The notes below the pieces were generated by a model. The model saw only the letters and a program-made list of their open reading frames with translations. It ran no database searches and was not told the DNA's origin. A stretch of 64,000 nucleotides of DNA from Clostridium sp. E02 (GTDB lineage Bacteria > Bacillota > Clostridia > Lachnospirales > Lachnospiraceae), in the NCBI RefSeq assembly GCF_003833015.1, contig NZ_RJLQ01000016.1, positions 59,538-123,537 of the forward strand, in the 5' to 3' direction. The position numbers and the translations under genes were made by a program. Positions 39,992 to 49,223 of the stretch are shown here, in pieces (the first letter of the stretch is position 1; the number at the start of each line of letters is the position of its first letter).

Positions 39992-41628
39992 GGCAATACC
40001 TCCAACTCAATTTTGTCTTCTTGATTTAATATTACTCTGTATATACAGTCCTTGTCAAGGAGCAGCTCTCTTTGCTTGGGAAATTCACTGATTTTTTCAA
40101 TATATGCCCCGGCTGTTCCTTTTGGTGCAAATATAGCAATTTGGCACTTCTTTTTTAATGCTCTTCCCGGTATTACCGAAGTACTTATAAATTGTTGCCA
40201 GGCAAATATATCTCCTTCTATAAAATCTGTTAACGGATTGATATCCATGTTTCTATAACAAATTACATCTTGTTTAAGCCTACGCTTCTTCAATGCTCTT
40301 GATATCACATCTGAATACCTCATGATTTCAGGATCTTTTTTCAGATCTCCTCTTAGCATTGCATTAAGCTTTAAATAAAATTTGTTATTATCAGGCTCAA
40401 AGGAATTATAGGTATACTTCCTTATTGCATGGGATTCCTCATCTGTAAGAATTCCTATCCACTCATCATATTCTTCTCTAAGAACGTTTACCACTGTATC
40501 CTGTGGAACTGCCATAAAATTCCCCAACGGTTGTTTCGATTCCATATACTCATTACTATCTAAAGGACCAGTTTTAAACCTGACACGATTCCACTGTTTA
40601 ACTTTCCTTTGATTGTGTTGTTGATTTTCTTGATCCAAAGAATACTCTGCAAGTCTACCAAATCTTTCAGCCTGTCTCTTTGCATATTGCTGTTTAATTT
40701 CTCGTTTATGTGACTTATCTATCTTATCAATCTCTTCCCTTGTCCAAACATCGTCTGCTGTTGAGATCCCTGGGAAGTAGGTGCTGTGACTATCCTTACA
40801 CCTTGGATGATAAAGCCCTTTTTTAATGGCTGTACTCATAAGATGATATTTTCCATCGGAAGCCTTTCCATTCGACCACACATCGTCAATCAAAACTTTT
40901 CCCACAAAAGGGAGACACTTGGGGCAGGGATTTCCCCGCTTGTTCACTATAACGGTACTGATTCCCCACTCCTGCTTCTTTTCCCCTTCTCCTTGCAAAT
41001 ATGCACGTTTGCTGCCGGTTCGAATTGCCATGTCTGCATAATCTGAAAGGGTATGTCTTGCACCATTTTTATACTCTACACAGTTAAGACCTGCAGAGAG
41101 CATATTCTTAGTAGCCATATCAACAGCTTTTTCATAAGTACCGGCTCCGGTGTTAGCATATACCTGGGCGTTAAAAATAGCCTTACGATACTGGTCGTTT
41201 GCCATTCGTAAGACTGCTGTCTCTGCTTTACTCATATCGTTGCTGGTTGCTTTAGTAAGTGCCTCCAACTTTCTTGTATTCAACTTGAAAAACTCAGCCT
41301 GTACACTGTTTGAAGCGTGCTTATAATTCTTGAATCCATTCTTGATGGCTCTAAGGATTTGTGCCTCCTGTTTCATGCCTCCCTTTTGTCTAGCCTGCCA
41401 GATAAGTCCTTCCATTTGTCTATTGATGTCCTTAAACCGCTTGCTGTATTTCTTTTGGTTCTCATGCTTATACTTTTCCAGTGCCTTAAGCTGTTCCGTC
41501 TGCCACATGGACCAATCATAACCTTCTTTGGTTTCTTCTGCCCGATGACGACCCATGTTCCGAATCATGGAAGAGATTAGTTCCTGCTCTATGGCTTCAA
41601 AGGCAGCACCGATGTCATACTCTTTCAT
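39988..41628 (-). CDS. Minor head protein fused to an ADP-ribosyltransferase domain
   Basis: This 546-residue protein has an N-terminal minor head (Minor_capsid_2/gp7-like) part: long helices, a C-H-C type site (PCPKCLPFVGK, HPRCKDSHSTYFPG) and a helical linker to about residue 340. The C-terminal 200 residues form an ADP-ribosyltransferase domain of the VIP2/C3-toxin type: Arg459 in CYRNMD, STS at 482-484 in FISTSV, and the QxE motif QRE at 519-521. Phage head-borne ARTs such as T4 Alt modify host proteins after injection. Target and delivery here are inferred. It follows the portal gene. Confidence 0.85.
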   Translation of the reverse strand: MKEYDIGAAFEAIEQELISSMIRNMGRHRAEETKEGYDWSMWQTEQLKALEKYKHENQKKYSKRFKDINRQMEGLIWQARQKGGMKQEAQILRAIKNGFKNYKHASNSVQAEFFKLNTRKLEALTKATSNDMSKAETAVLRMANDQYRKAIFNAQVYANTGAGTYEKAVDMATKNMLSAGLNCVEYKNGARHTLSDYADMAIRTGSKRAYLQGEGEKKQEWGISTVIVNKRGNPCPKCLPFVGKVLIDDVWSNGKASDGKYHLMSTAIKKGLYHPRCKDSHSTYFPGISTADDVWTREEIDKIDKSHKREIKQQYAKRQAERFGRLAEYSLDQENQQHNQRKVKQWNRVRFKTGPLDSNEYMESKQPLGNFMAVPQDTVVNVLREEYDEWIGILTDEESHAIRKYTYNSFEPDNNKFYLKLNAMLRGDLKKDPEIMRYSDVISRALKKRRLKQDVICYRNMDINPLTDFIEGDIFAWQQFISTSVIPGRALKKKCQIAIFAPKGTAGAYIEKISEFPKQRELLLDKDCIYRVILNQEDKIELEVLP

Positions 41629-41632
41629 ATAA

Positions 41633-41854
41633 TCACCTACCGTTTGAGTACACTTTGTACCCCTGTCCTTTAAATTGCCGGGTCAGTTTTTTTAGCTTGG
41701 TAACACTTTCGCATTTATCACATCGAAGCTCCGCATAGCTCTTTTTTTCAACTGCATAAATACCAAAGGGCACCTGCTCACTAGCTACTTCCAGAATCCC
41801 TTGGTACTCCTTCTGGTTCATCTCGTACAGGCGGTTCTTTACCTTTACCTTCAT
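41633..41854 (-). CDS. Small phage protein with one CxxC, unknown function
   Basis: This 73-residue protein (MKVKVKNRLYEMNQKEYQGI) has a single CDKC pair and a basic tail (FKGQGYKVYSNGR). Its first 74 bases overlap the portal C-terminus in another frame. It might bind nucleic acid, but nothing proves it. Confidence 0.55.
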   Translation of the reverse strand: MKVKVKNRLYEMNQKEYQGILEVASEQVPFGIYAVEKKSYAELRCDKCESVTKLKKLTRQFKGQGYKVYSNGR

Positions 41855-43334
41855 CTACCTCCACCCCTTCTGTATTTAGTCCAGGTTCTTCTGTTTCAAA
41901 GATTCCCTGCTCAATCTTGATCCGTTTGACTTCCTCTGCCTTTTCATCTTCTGACAAAGTATCGCCATACATTTCATCTACAGATTTTTCTATACTCATA
42001 ACTCCGCAAGTTCGTGCTTTGCTGACTGTTTCCACTACGGAATCAAATCCAGGTGCTGCATACTCTCCAAATTTAACCGACACCTCATATTCATCTGGGG
42101 AAGTTCCTTTCATAAGGTCATAACTCATCATAACCTTGCTGATCAGCTCTGGCAGAACCTTATTCAGCACTTTAACCAGCGTTCCTCTGGTATGAGAGGT
42201 TATCTTTTCTTTCTCCCTTTGGCTCTCTGCATTATCTGTTTTTTTCAGGTCAATCCCCAGTGTAGCTGGCGAAATAATTCCCTGCAGAACCAGATCCATG
42301 AAAGCGGAGTAACTGCCTAAGTACGCTTCATAAGATATCTGGGGCTGAGACACCTCAATCTTATCGCTGTACCCTTCTTTCTTAACTGCTCCGATTGCTA
42401 TGTAGTCATTGTCAAACTCGTTAGGCTCAAATAGTTCGCCTGTAGCTGGATCTCTTGGTATCATATCTTCGGGAATATATCGGTTTACACGACCTTTCCT
42501 TACTGCATCAAGCCACTGACTAATTACTTCGTCCAAAGCGTCTAGGTCATCGGTCTTTCCCTCAAATAAAGCCTTACCTCGTCCCTTCCACTTACTGGAC
42601 GTAAAGAATATGAGTGGTACTCCCATAATGTAATCACCATCAAAGGCTGTATCCTCATAAATAACTGTATCTGGCAAAGTATCCAAGGGTACTTCTTTCC
42701 CTCCATCATCAAAGAGTTTATAAGTGACATATCCCTTGCCATAGGTTTCTTCCAATCTGTATTCCTTGGTCTTGTTATCTGAATACTGGTATTGCGTAGA
42801 AAAAACCATCTCAAACAATCTACCTCGGTTATACTTGTACTCAACCCGATCCGCTTCGCAAAATTCAATAACAGGATAATTACTCACCTCATCAAGACTG
42901 ATTTTAAAAGCCCCATCTCCTATTGTTAGAACAGAGGAAACGGCTTCTCCTAACAGGTTCTCAAAGCTGTTATCCTCGGCAATCTCATTCCATAGTTCTT
43001 TAAGTGGTTGCGCCTTTCCCTCTTCTCCAAAACTAATATCATTTAAATCAGCTGTTATAATATCTTTAAATCGGTCTACCACAATTCCTACAATACCAGA
43101 ATGTATCTTTCTTACTTTTCGGAATGGTACAGAAGCCCAGAATCTTGCTTTAAACACATCGCAATACGCAGTCTGCTTAAAGTATTGTTCCAGTTCTGAC
43201 GGGTCTCCACGATACCATATCTTATTTTTCAGTACGTTACCTTGGAATGATAAAGGTTCTTTGATGACAACCTTCTGCTCCGTGGCAGGTTCTATTTTTA
43301 GCAGCTTGAAAAACATATCCTTAAACCACCCCAT
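41781..43334 (-). CDS. Portal protein (SPP1 gp6-like)
   Basis: This 517-residue protein forms the dodecameric DNA gate at one capsid vertex. Typical portal features are GIISPATLGIDLKKTDNAES near residue 320 and the crown-like C-terminus rich in Glu and Pro. Start 43334 (MGWFKDMFFKLL) is 8 bases after AGGAGG and overlaps the stop of the terminase by 3 bases. Upstream codons in the frame are shadow of the terminase end. Confidence 0.92.
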   Translation of the reverse strand: MGWFKDMFFKLLKIEPATEQKVVIKEPLSFQGNVLKNKIWYRGDPSELEQYFKQTAYCDVFKARFWASVPFRKVRKIHSGIVGIVVDRFKDIITADLNDISFGEEGKAQPLKELWNEIAEDNSFENLLGEAVSSVLTIGDGAFKISLDEVSNYPVIEFCEADRVEYKYNRGRLFEMVFSTQYQYSDNKTKEYRLEETYGKGYVTYKLFDDGGKEVPLDTLPDTVIYEDTAFDGDYIMGVPLIFFTSSKWKGRGKALFEGKTDDLDALDEVISQWLDAVRKGRVNRYIPEDMIPRDPATGELFEPNEFDNDYIAIGAVKKEGYSDKIEVSQPQISYEAYLGSYSAFMDLVLQGIISPATLGIDLKKTDNAESQREKEKITSHTRGTLVKVLNKVLPELISKVMMSYDLMKGTSPDEYEVSVKFGEYAAPGFDSVVETVSKARTCGVMSIEKSVDEMYGDTLSEDEKAEEVKRIKIEQGIFETEEPGLNTEGVEVDEGKGKEPPVRDEPEGVPRDSGSS

Positions 43335-44733
43335 CATGTATTCCTCCTTCCTATTCCGATTTTCACCTCGTATGGCAGCCACGCATACTGCACACTATTA
43401 ATCATGTGGTCGTTCCTGTCCTCTGGTGTATTATCTTTCTCTTCCAACCAGCTGTATACCTCTAATTCACGAATATAGTTAGTGCAAGTATCCACAATAT
43501 AGAAACACGGCTTCGCTCCAGCATCTGCAAACCAGTTAAGCTGATTTGTAATACGGTCAATAATCTTCTCTTTCTTCCAGGCATCATTGAAATTGTAAAT
43601 ACAGCCATTCAGACGTTTGTATTTTAAGAACTCCGTAATTGTTGCCTGATCAGCGGAATCAATAAAGGTATCTCTGGAAAATCCCCACTCTTTACGATTT
43701 CTTTCAAGAAAGTCAATGTAATTTCGAACCGTATCCGTAGGAGCCAGTGGCGTTCCAACTTCTGCATTGTTGTAAACCTTTTCAGCCAAAACGTAGCAGT
43801 TTCCTTTATTTGTAATCCCAATAAAACTCATTGAAATGGTATCCGGAGACTTCTGTGAATAAGACGTATCCAAACCGCCTGAGAAGTGCACGAACCATTC
43901 TGTCTGGTGCCGGTCGTTTGGATCTCTGACATATTGCTTTGCATAAGCCTTGGTGACCACATGCTTCTTACGGTCAAAGTTACTAAATACCAGACCCGTG
44001 GCCTTTCCTCTAAGCCCTTGGATTTTGTTCTTGTATATCTTGGTCCCTATTGGTGTATTGCGAATAATGTTTTCAATCTTTTCCTTGGGTAGACCCAAAT
44101 TATGGGTAAAAGAAAAGAACCAATGCACCCAGCCGGACTTTGGTTCCTCTCGTAACTCATCTCGTATTTCTCTTGGTGTTTCTTCTTCCCACTCTGGAAG
44201 TGGTCTGGAACAGTTAATATACTCCTTATAGACTGGTAGATTCGGATCATCTGGGTTAAGCGTCCCCATTAGGTAATCACACCGCATGGCTGACTCTCTT
44301 ACAAACTCAATATCAGCGGTATTGATCTCATCTATGTATAAGCAGCCATACTGACCGCCCAAAGCCTTCTGCCATTTCTTCTTGTCTCCGTAGCCCATGA
44401 CATAGACAACCTTATCTCCTCCGGAAGTATGAAAGAGAATATGCGGAATTTTATCGTCCTTGGTACCGTTCCCGTTGTACTCTGCCAGAATACCAAAATC
44501 ATCTACAATTCCTAAATCCTTATTGATGATATTTTTCTCGGCGGTTCCGGTATCCTTAGCAGCTATAATGTGCAACTTCTTGGGGCTCTCTGCAACCTTA
44601 AGCATGAACTTAAACAGGCCAACCGTTGTCTTTCCTGCAGCTGTGGTTAAGTTCCCTCAAGGAATTCAGCAGGTGCATTGCATTTTAGAAAGGCTTTGTA
44701 CTTCTCTGACAGAAGCAGACGTTCATCACTCAT
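43334..44733 (-). pseudogene. terL: Terminase large subunit, frameshifted at the Walker A motif
   Basis: The packaging ATPase-nuclease is split. The first frame starts at 44733 (MSDERLLLSEKYKAFLKCNA) and stops at 44647 just after FLEGT. The second frame begins, offset, with TTAAGKTTVGLFKFMLK and continues 423 codons from the ATG at 44605, with Walker B GCLYIDEIN and the nuclease end TFIDSADQATITEFL. Against the expected EGTTAAGKTT, five extra bases (44648-44652) interrupt the P-loop codons. As read, no intact ATPase is made from one frame, so packaging should fail unless this is a sequencing error or is bypassed. Confidence 0.75.
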
Positions 44734-45178
44734 GAGGTTGATCACCTCCTCGCATTTGCTTGACCAGGTCATCAAGTTTAGTCCTTTCTGTATCCAAAGT
44801 TCCAGATACATTGTTTTCCACCTTAGTTGTATACCCGTATTTACTCATCCAAAGTCCAGCCAACTGTGAAGGGATTACCTGCAATTCAAACTTCTTACGT
44901 GCATCAACCTCGCATTCCTCACGTATGCGTGTAACGATGTCCGAATACCTCTTCTTGATCGAATATGTATCATAAAACAACGACCTTGGAATTCCCACAA
45001 AAACACAGAACCCCTCAATCGTATATGTGATACTGCGCTGCAGCTTAGCGCTGACAAATTCACTATTCTTGGAACTGAAATCATGGGTAAGAACCTCCTG
45101 ATTGTCACAATCAGCTTTATAAGCATCCCATAACTGTTCCATTTCCTCTGGTGTTTTTATTTTTAACGGCCTTCCCAT
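44726..45178 (-). CDS. terS: Terminase small subunit
   Basis: This 150-residue protein (MGRPLKIKTPEEMEQLWDAY) is a helical DNA-recognition subunit of the packaging motor, with an HTH-like YTIEGFCVFVGIPRSLFYDT segment and a helical C-terminus. It overlaps the large-subunit start by 8 bases. Confidence 0.85.
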   Translation of the reverse strand: MGRPLKIKTPEEMEQLWDAYKADCDNQEVLTHDFSSKNSEFVSAKLQRSITYTIEGFCVFVGIPRSLFYDTYSIKKRYSDIVTRIREECEVDARKKFELQVIPSQLAGLWMSKYGYTTKVENNVSGTLDTERTKLDDLVKQMRGGDQPHE

Positions 45179-45261
45179 TCTCTCACCTCACCTTCCAATC
45201 TGGCTAATTTTTATATCAAAAAAGAGACGGGTTGACCGCCTCTGTACTTGGTTGCAAAATA

Positions 45262-45693
45262 TCAATTAATTTTTTTTTGTGGACCTATGTATTCGACATT
45301 ACCAAATGCAAGTATCGGGAAAAAGATTAATGGTAATAGCACTAGACCAACAGCAAAACCACCACTTTTACCAAAAGCCTTGGAAATCTTAAAACAGTAA
45401 ATAATACATAAAACCACTGAAGCCAATCTTACGAGAGTACTTAAAATTCCAATTCCTCTCCCGATAGAACCTATTACCCACAAAAACATAACCGCAATAA
45501 AATAATTTGCATTTCCAAAAGCTATTTCAGACATTATATATGCATTGTAAAAAGGCACCAATATCGCCCAACCAGGTTTACCCGCTTTGGAAAAAATCCT
45601 CCAATTTGTAACCAAAAGAAAAATGAAAAATGCTAAAACAAATATTAAGAAAATATTACCAAATACAGCAGATACATGATACAGATTATACAT
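45262..45693 (-). CDS. DUF5684-type membrane protein
   Basis: This 143-residue protein has four hydrophobic segments and the motif FSKAGKPGWAILVPFYNAYI typical of DUF5684. Its role is unknown. It lies between the terminase and late-regulator genes with AT-rich DNA, has no structural role expected, and may be a lysogenic-conversion or superinfection-exclusion gene. That is inference. Confidence 0.7.
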   Translation of the reverse strand: MYNLYHVSAVFGNIFLIFVLAFFIFLLVTNWRIFSKAGKPGWAILVPFYNAYIMSEIAFGNANYFIAVMFLWVIGSIGRGIGILSTLVRLASVVLCIIYCFKISKAFGKSGGFAVGLVLLPLIFFPILAFGNVEYIGPQKKIN

Positions 45694-45789
45694 ACTTAGT
45701 CCCCTTTATATATTTTCTTTCATCATACACCAAAATTTACCAAAAGAAAACACCCATCGGCTAAAAATCGACAGGCATTTTCAAAAAGG

Positions 45790-45870
45790 AGAATATCAGG
45801 AATCAATCAGTCACCGGGCTGTTACACCCGGCAACCGCAGGGGGATTACCTAAATGTAGGTATGCAAAGC
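45790..45870. other. Structured non-coding stretch before the small terminase region
   Basis: Two hairpins lie close together: CCGGG/CCCGG (45814-45831) and ACCTA/TAGGT (45848-45861). No gene is seen. This could be part of a packaging (cos/pac) signal or an RNA element; the sequence does not decide. Confidence 0.35.
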
Positions 45871-45900
45871 TTTTCTGTCTGGCTCCTGCATGGTATCATA

Positions 45901-46377
45901 CTAACATATTTCTTTGGGACATTGAGGGACATTTTCAAAAAATCTCAAATTTCTTTTCTTACAACTATCTTCTGTAAATCTTACCCCCCGCTTCGGAAAC
46001 ATTCGATTCATAGCTTGCGCTACCTTCCACCAAGGAAGTCCATCTATGTAATACAGTCGAAACATGGTCCTTACCTCACTCTTGGGAATAGACTCAATAT
46101 ATTCCTCTGCCCGCGTCATAAGTTCCAGTAACTCCGCCTCTTTGATATCCAGTACTTTCTGAAGTCTTTCGATAGCTGCCTTTTTCCGGTAATGCTCCGG
46201 TGTAGGATATCCGGTAATCTTAATGCTTCCATAAGTACCATCAGATCTGGTCCCCTTCACAGAATCCGAAACGATACCCAGATTTCTGATCTGCTTTTCC
46301 AGCTGCTCCTTGCGCCGGCGAATATCCTTGATTTCCTCTCTCATCTCACAATACTGGACCAGTATTTCTTTGTCCAA
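45901..46377 (-). CDS. Phage late transcription regulator (ArpU/RinA/DUF1492-like)
   Basis: This 158-residue protein has a coiled-coil N-terminus (YCEMREEIKDIRRRKEQLEK) and a sigma-like HTH C-terminus (YYIDGLPWWKVAQAMNRMFP). Proteins of this kind sit at the end of the middle genes and activate late (packaging and structural) transcription. The family label is by pattern and place. Confidence 0.7.
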   Translation of the reverse strand: MDKEILVQYCEMREEIKDIRRRKEQLEKQIRNLGIVSDSVKGTRSDGTYGSIKITGYPTPEHYRKKAAIERLQKVLDIKEAELLELMTRAEEYIESIPKSEVRTMFRLYYIDGLPWWKVAQAMNRMFPKRGVRFTEDSCKKRNLRFFENVPQCPKEIC

Positions 46378-46383
46378 ATCATG

Positions 46384-46836
46384 TCACCTCCCTGTTGTCA
46401 ATTTCTTCTTTCTGCGCTTCTTTTGCATATACAAATCTGCGTAATTCATGGTTTCTGTCCTGTTTGGATCCTTAAGGCTTGTCACCTGAACGATATGCTT
46501 AAACTTTCTTACAACTTTCATCTTCTCTGACTCAACCTGTACACCACGAACAAAATCTTTTCGATAGCTCACATAAGTAAACTTGTCCCCAACTTTTACA
46601 TACTTCTTAAATTCTTGCAATTCACGAATTGTTATACCTAGATCTTTCTGATCGGTTTCCTTGTTAACACTTTTTCCTGCTATCTTAAATTTATACCGTT
46701 TCCCGTAGGTCCTTCCTTCACGGGCATAATCTCTTACGGCTTGTCTAGGTACGGAAAGTAAATCCTCCCACTCCTTGGAGGTATGCTCTCCTAGAAGCTT
46801 TCCGTTATCGTACACAGCATATATTATTTCATGCAT
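46384..46836 (-). CDS. Phage protein, unknown function (basic C-terminus)
   Basis: This 150-residue protein (MHEIIYAVYDNGKLLGEHTS) has an HTH-like segment (SVPRQAVRDYAREGRTYGKR), a beta-rich middle and a strongly basic tail (KKRRKKKLTTGR). Similar proteins are seen before late regulators. DNA or RNA binding is likely but not proven. Start 46836 has GGGGGAA 8 bases upstream. Confidence 0.6.
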   Translation of the reverse strand: MHEIIYAVYDNGKLLGEHTSKEWEDLLSVPRQAVRDYAREGRTYGKRYKFKIAGKSVNKETDQKDLGITIRELQEFKKYVKVGDKFTYVSYRKDFVRGVQVESEKMKVVRKFKHIVQVTSLKDPNRTETMNYADLYMQKKRRKKKLTTGR

Positions 46837-46839
46837 CAA

Positions 46840-47049
46840 CTATTCCCCCTCCTTCCTTCGTCTGGCTTCTGCACAAGCCGGACCTGTCCTACGCTTCGGA
46901 TCCGAACACAGACTTGTATATGTATAAGCTGGCATTGTTGCACTAAAGGTCATAACCGGCGGTGCTTTTATAGCTGTAGCGAGTTCTGCCTGCAAAGCTT
47001 TTTCCCGTTTTGTCTTTTCTTCTCGCTGCTCTTTTGATGATTTTTTCAA
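46840..47049 (-). CDS. Small basic phage protein, unknown function
   Basis: This 69-residue protein has Lys/Glu-rich ends and a central ATMPAYTYTSLCSDPKRRTG segment. It lies directly upstream of, and is coupled to, the HTH-like gene. No family is recognised. Confidence 0.5.
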   Translation of the reverse strand: MKKSSKEQREEKTKREKALQAELATAIKAPPVMTFSATMPAYTYTSLCSDPKRRTGPACAEARRRKEGE

Positions 47050-47138
47050 TTTATTAGCTCCCTTCTTGTTTGTTCTTTAGTAGATTAATTTTAATTTTTA
47101 TGATAGAATTAATTCAAAATTATACGGAGGATAAATGA

Positions 47139-47639
47139 ATGAATAATTTTTATAGTGGAGATACTTTAAAGGAAAAAGCACCAAAAAAACTAATAGCTAT
47201 AGCTAAAAAAACCAAAGCAATAAGTGATGAAAATGATGTCCTAGCTGTTTTATGCTCTGTACTTATGCCAGCTTCTACCAATTTTGCAATATGTACGAGT
47301 AAAGAAATTATTTATTTTAAAACTAGTTTCACTTATAAAACAAACAAATATCCATTAACTTCAATTACCGGAATAACCAAAGAAAGTTATTCGTCAGCAA
47401 AAAATTATGTAACTTTTATTATTGGCGGTAGCGAAAAGATAGTTTTAGATATCACTGCTACTCCACAAGGCGCTGTGAATTTCACTGATTTTGTAAATGA
47501 TTTAATCAATCAAAAATCGTCTAATAATAGCTCACTTTCCCCTGCTGATGAACTGAAAAAATTCAAGGAGTTGCTTGATATGGACGTAATTACTCAGGAA
47601 GAATTTGATACTAAAAAGAAACAACTCTTAGAACTCTAA
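47139..47639 (+). CDS. PH-like domain protein with C-terminal SHOCT motif
   Basis: This 166-residue protein has a bacterial PH-like beta domain (about residues 35-125: ICTSKEIIYFKTSFTYKTNK) and a SHOCT motif at the end (DELKKFKELLDMDVITQEEF). It is on the + strand, against all neighbours, with its own terminator and AT-rich upstream DNA, marking it as a moron gene probably expressed in the lysogen. SHOCT motifs occur in membrane-associated oligomeric proteins; the function is unknown. Confidence 0.75.
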   Translation: MNNFYSGDTLKEKAPKKLIAIAKKTKAISDENDVLAVLCSVLMPASTNFAICTSKEIIYFKTSFTYKTNKYPLTSITGITKESYSSAKNYVTFIIGGSEKIVLDITATPQGAVNFTDFVNDLINQKSSNNSSLSPADELKKFKELLDMDVITQEEFDTKKKQLLEL

Positions 47640-47646
47640 TTTATTT

Positions 47647-47678
47647 GACCAACAGTCTTTATTGCTGTTGGTCTTTTT
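47647..47678 (+). terminator. Terminator of the PH-SHOCT gene
   Basis: GACCAACAG pairs with CTGTTGGTC, followed by TTTTT. Confidence 0.9.
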
Positions 47679-47791
47679 GCCTTTCACAGTCTCTTCACAT
47701 ATCCCTCAAATTCCTGTCACAATTTCCTGGTATATTAATACTTGTAAAGAGGCAAACAACCTTTTAATATAAATACTTTTTTTCATACTTT

Positions 47792-47821
47792 AGCCGGTAG
47801 GATTCCCCGATCTTACCGGCT
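47792..47821. terminator. Inverted repeat after the methyltransferase gene
   Basis: AGCCGGTA and TACCGGCT pair around about 14 bases. It lies just beyond the leftward methyltransferase stop; T runs are weak. Confidence 0.5.
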
Positions 47822-47831
47822 CCTCCCTTTT

Positions 47832-49220
47832 TCAAGCAAATCTAAGCTGTGCATGACTATCATCTATATTCATATTAGGAATTCTCTCTCCTACTTTCAA
47901 ATAAGGACACGCTGTATAACAAAGTTTTTCTGCCATCAGAGGAACAACACTGTTACCAATCTTCTCAACTTGCAGAGTCTTGGGATAAAGCTTTCCGTTT
48001 GGCATCTTAAATTCAATAACGTAATCTTTCGGAAACCCCTGTCCCAGTTTCAACTCTTCAGGTTTCAGCATTCGAAACCAGATATCAACGATCTGATATG
48101 TAACTCCGTCTATTGCCACAAGGACAAGTCCAAACCGGTCCTTTGTAACAATGGTGCCTATGGGTTCATTCAGGCTTTGACCGATTCCATGACCGTAATA
48201 CTTGATCAGAAAAGCTGATACCAGCGCAAAATGTCCATGGGAAGTAGTGATTGTATGTATTGGTTCATTTACACTCTGACCGGTTCCCGTTTTATAAAAC
48301 TTTGATAGAAAGCAGGTTACAAGCGCATAACGATTCGACGTATCAATCGTCTGTATTGGTTCTTTCAAACTCTGTCCCCGTACCTCACCTTTCGCTGTTT
48401 CGGAATGATACTGTATCAGGAATGGAGCTGCCAGTTTGTCCGGAAGAATAAACCGGTTTGGATCATCAACTACAAACTTTTTAATACCTGCAGCTATACG
48501 GCTGAGTGTTTTATCTTTTAAGGGTCGCTTCCTTGTAAATATGGAATTGCCTAAATCAGTAAAGTCAATATCCTGACTGATTGGCTCCCAAGGCTTCATT
48601 CCATTTATGCCAGCCTTAGCATGAGTTTGTTCCGGCCAGACAATCGGCCTTCCATCAGATCGAAACTGTCCGTACCAGCGCTCTCTGGTTGTATGCGCTC
48701 CATAGTCCGCAGCAACTAAGACCCGACACTCAAACTTATAACCAAACTCTTTCATAAGGCGAATAAATTCATTGTAATACTCTCCTTCTTTGGCTTTAAT
48801 CGGCTTATTGTTTTTATCCAATGGTCCCCATTTTCGTATCTCCTTAACGTTCTCCATCATGATAACTTCCGGTACTTTTCCCGTTGCTTTTAAAATCAGC
48901 TTACACTGTTTCCATACCCCCATTGGAAGTATCCGTAAGCCCCGCTCAATCGGTTTGGATCCTTTTGCGTTTGAATGTGAAGTGCAGTCAGGACTCGCCC
49001 ATACAAAGCTTACTTTTTGTCCCCATGTAAGGAACTTGTTAATTTTGACTTTCATAATATCTTCCGTGAAATGGTGAGTGTATGGGTGATTGTATTTGTG
49101 CATCGCTATTGCAGCGGCATTATGATTAATTGCATAATCAAAGCACCTGCCCCATGCCATTGTGCCGCCTACGCTCACCCCTCCACCGCCACAGAAATAA
49201 TCTATAATTACATCTCTCAT
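47832..49220 (-). CDS. DNA (cytosine-5) methyltransferase, orphan phage type
   Basis: This 462-residue enzyme should methylate C5 of cytosine. Motif I is DYFCGGGGVSVG (SAM binding), the catalytic Cys79 is in SPDCTSHS in place of the usual PPCQ, motif VI is ENV (123-125), motif VIII TTRERWYGQ, and motif X GNSVVPLMAEKL. The target region holds three copies of a GQS-x-x-EPI-x-TI-x-T unit (about residues 280-375). No restriction gene is adjacent, so the role may be protection from host restriction or regulation. No ribosome site directly precedes the ATG; see the leader. Confidence 0.9.
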   Translation of the reverse strand: MRDVIIDYFCGGGGVSVGGTMAWGRCFDYAINHNAAAIAMHKYNHPYTHHFTEDIMKVKINKFLTWGQKVSFVWASPDCTSHSNAKGSKPIERGLRILPMGVWKQCKLILKATGKVPEVIMMENVKEIRKWGPLDKNNKPIKAKEGEYYNEFIRLMKEFGYKFECRVLVAADYGAHTTRERWYGQFRSDGRPIVWPEQTHAKAGINGMKPWEPISQDIDFTDLGNSIFTRKRPLKDKTLSRIAAGIKKFVVDDPNRFILPDKLAAPFLIQYHSETAKGEVRGQSLKEPIQTIDTSNRYALVTCFLSKFYKTGTGQSVNEPIHTITTSHGHFALVSAFLIKYYGHGIGQSLNEPIGTIVTKDRFGLVLVAIDGVTYQIVDIWFRMLKPEELKLGQGFPKDYVIEFKMPNGKLYPKTLQVEKIGNSVVPLMAEKLCYTACPYLKVGERIPNMNIDDSHAQLRFA

Positions 49221-49223
49221 TTT

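Noticed and set aside
45790..45870. Phage-borne tRNA
   Set aside because: The hairpins do not assemble into a cloverleaf with acceptor and anticodon arms.
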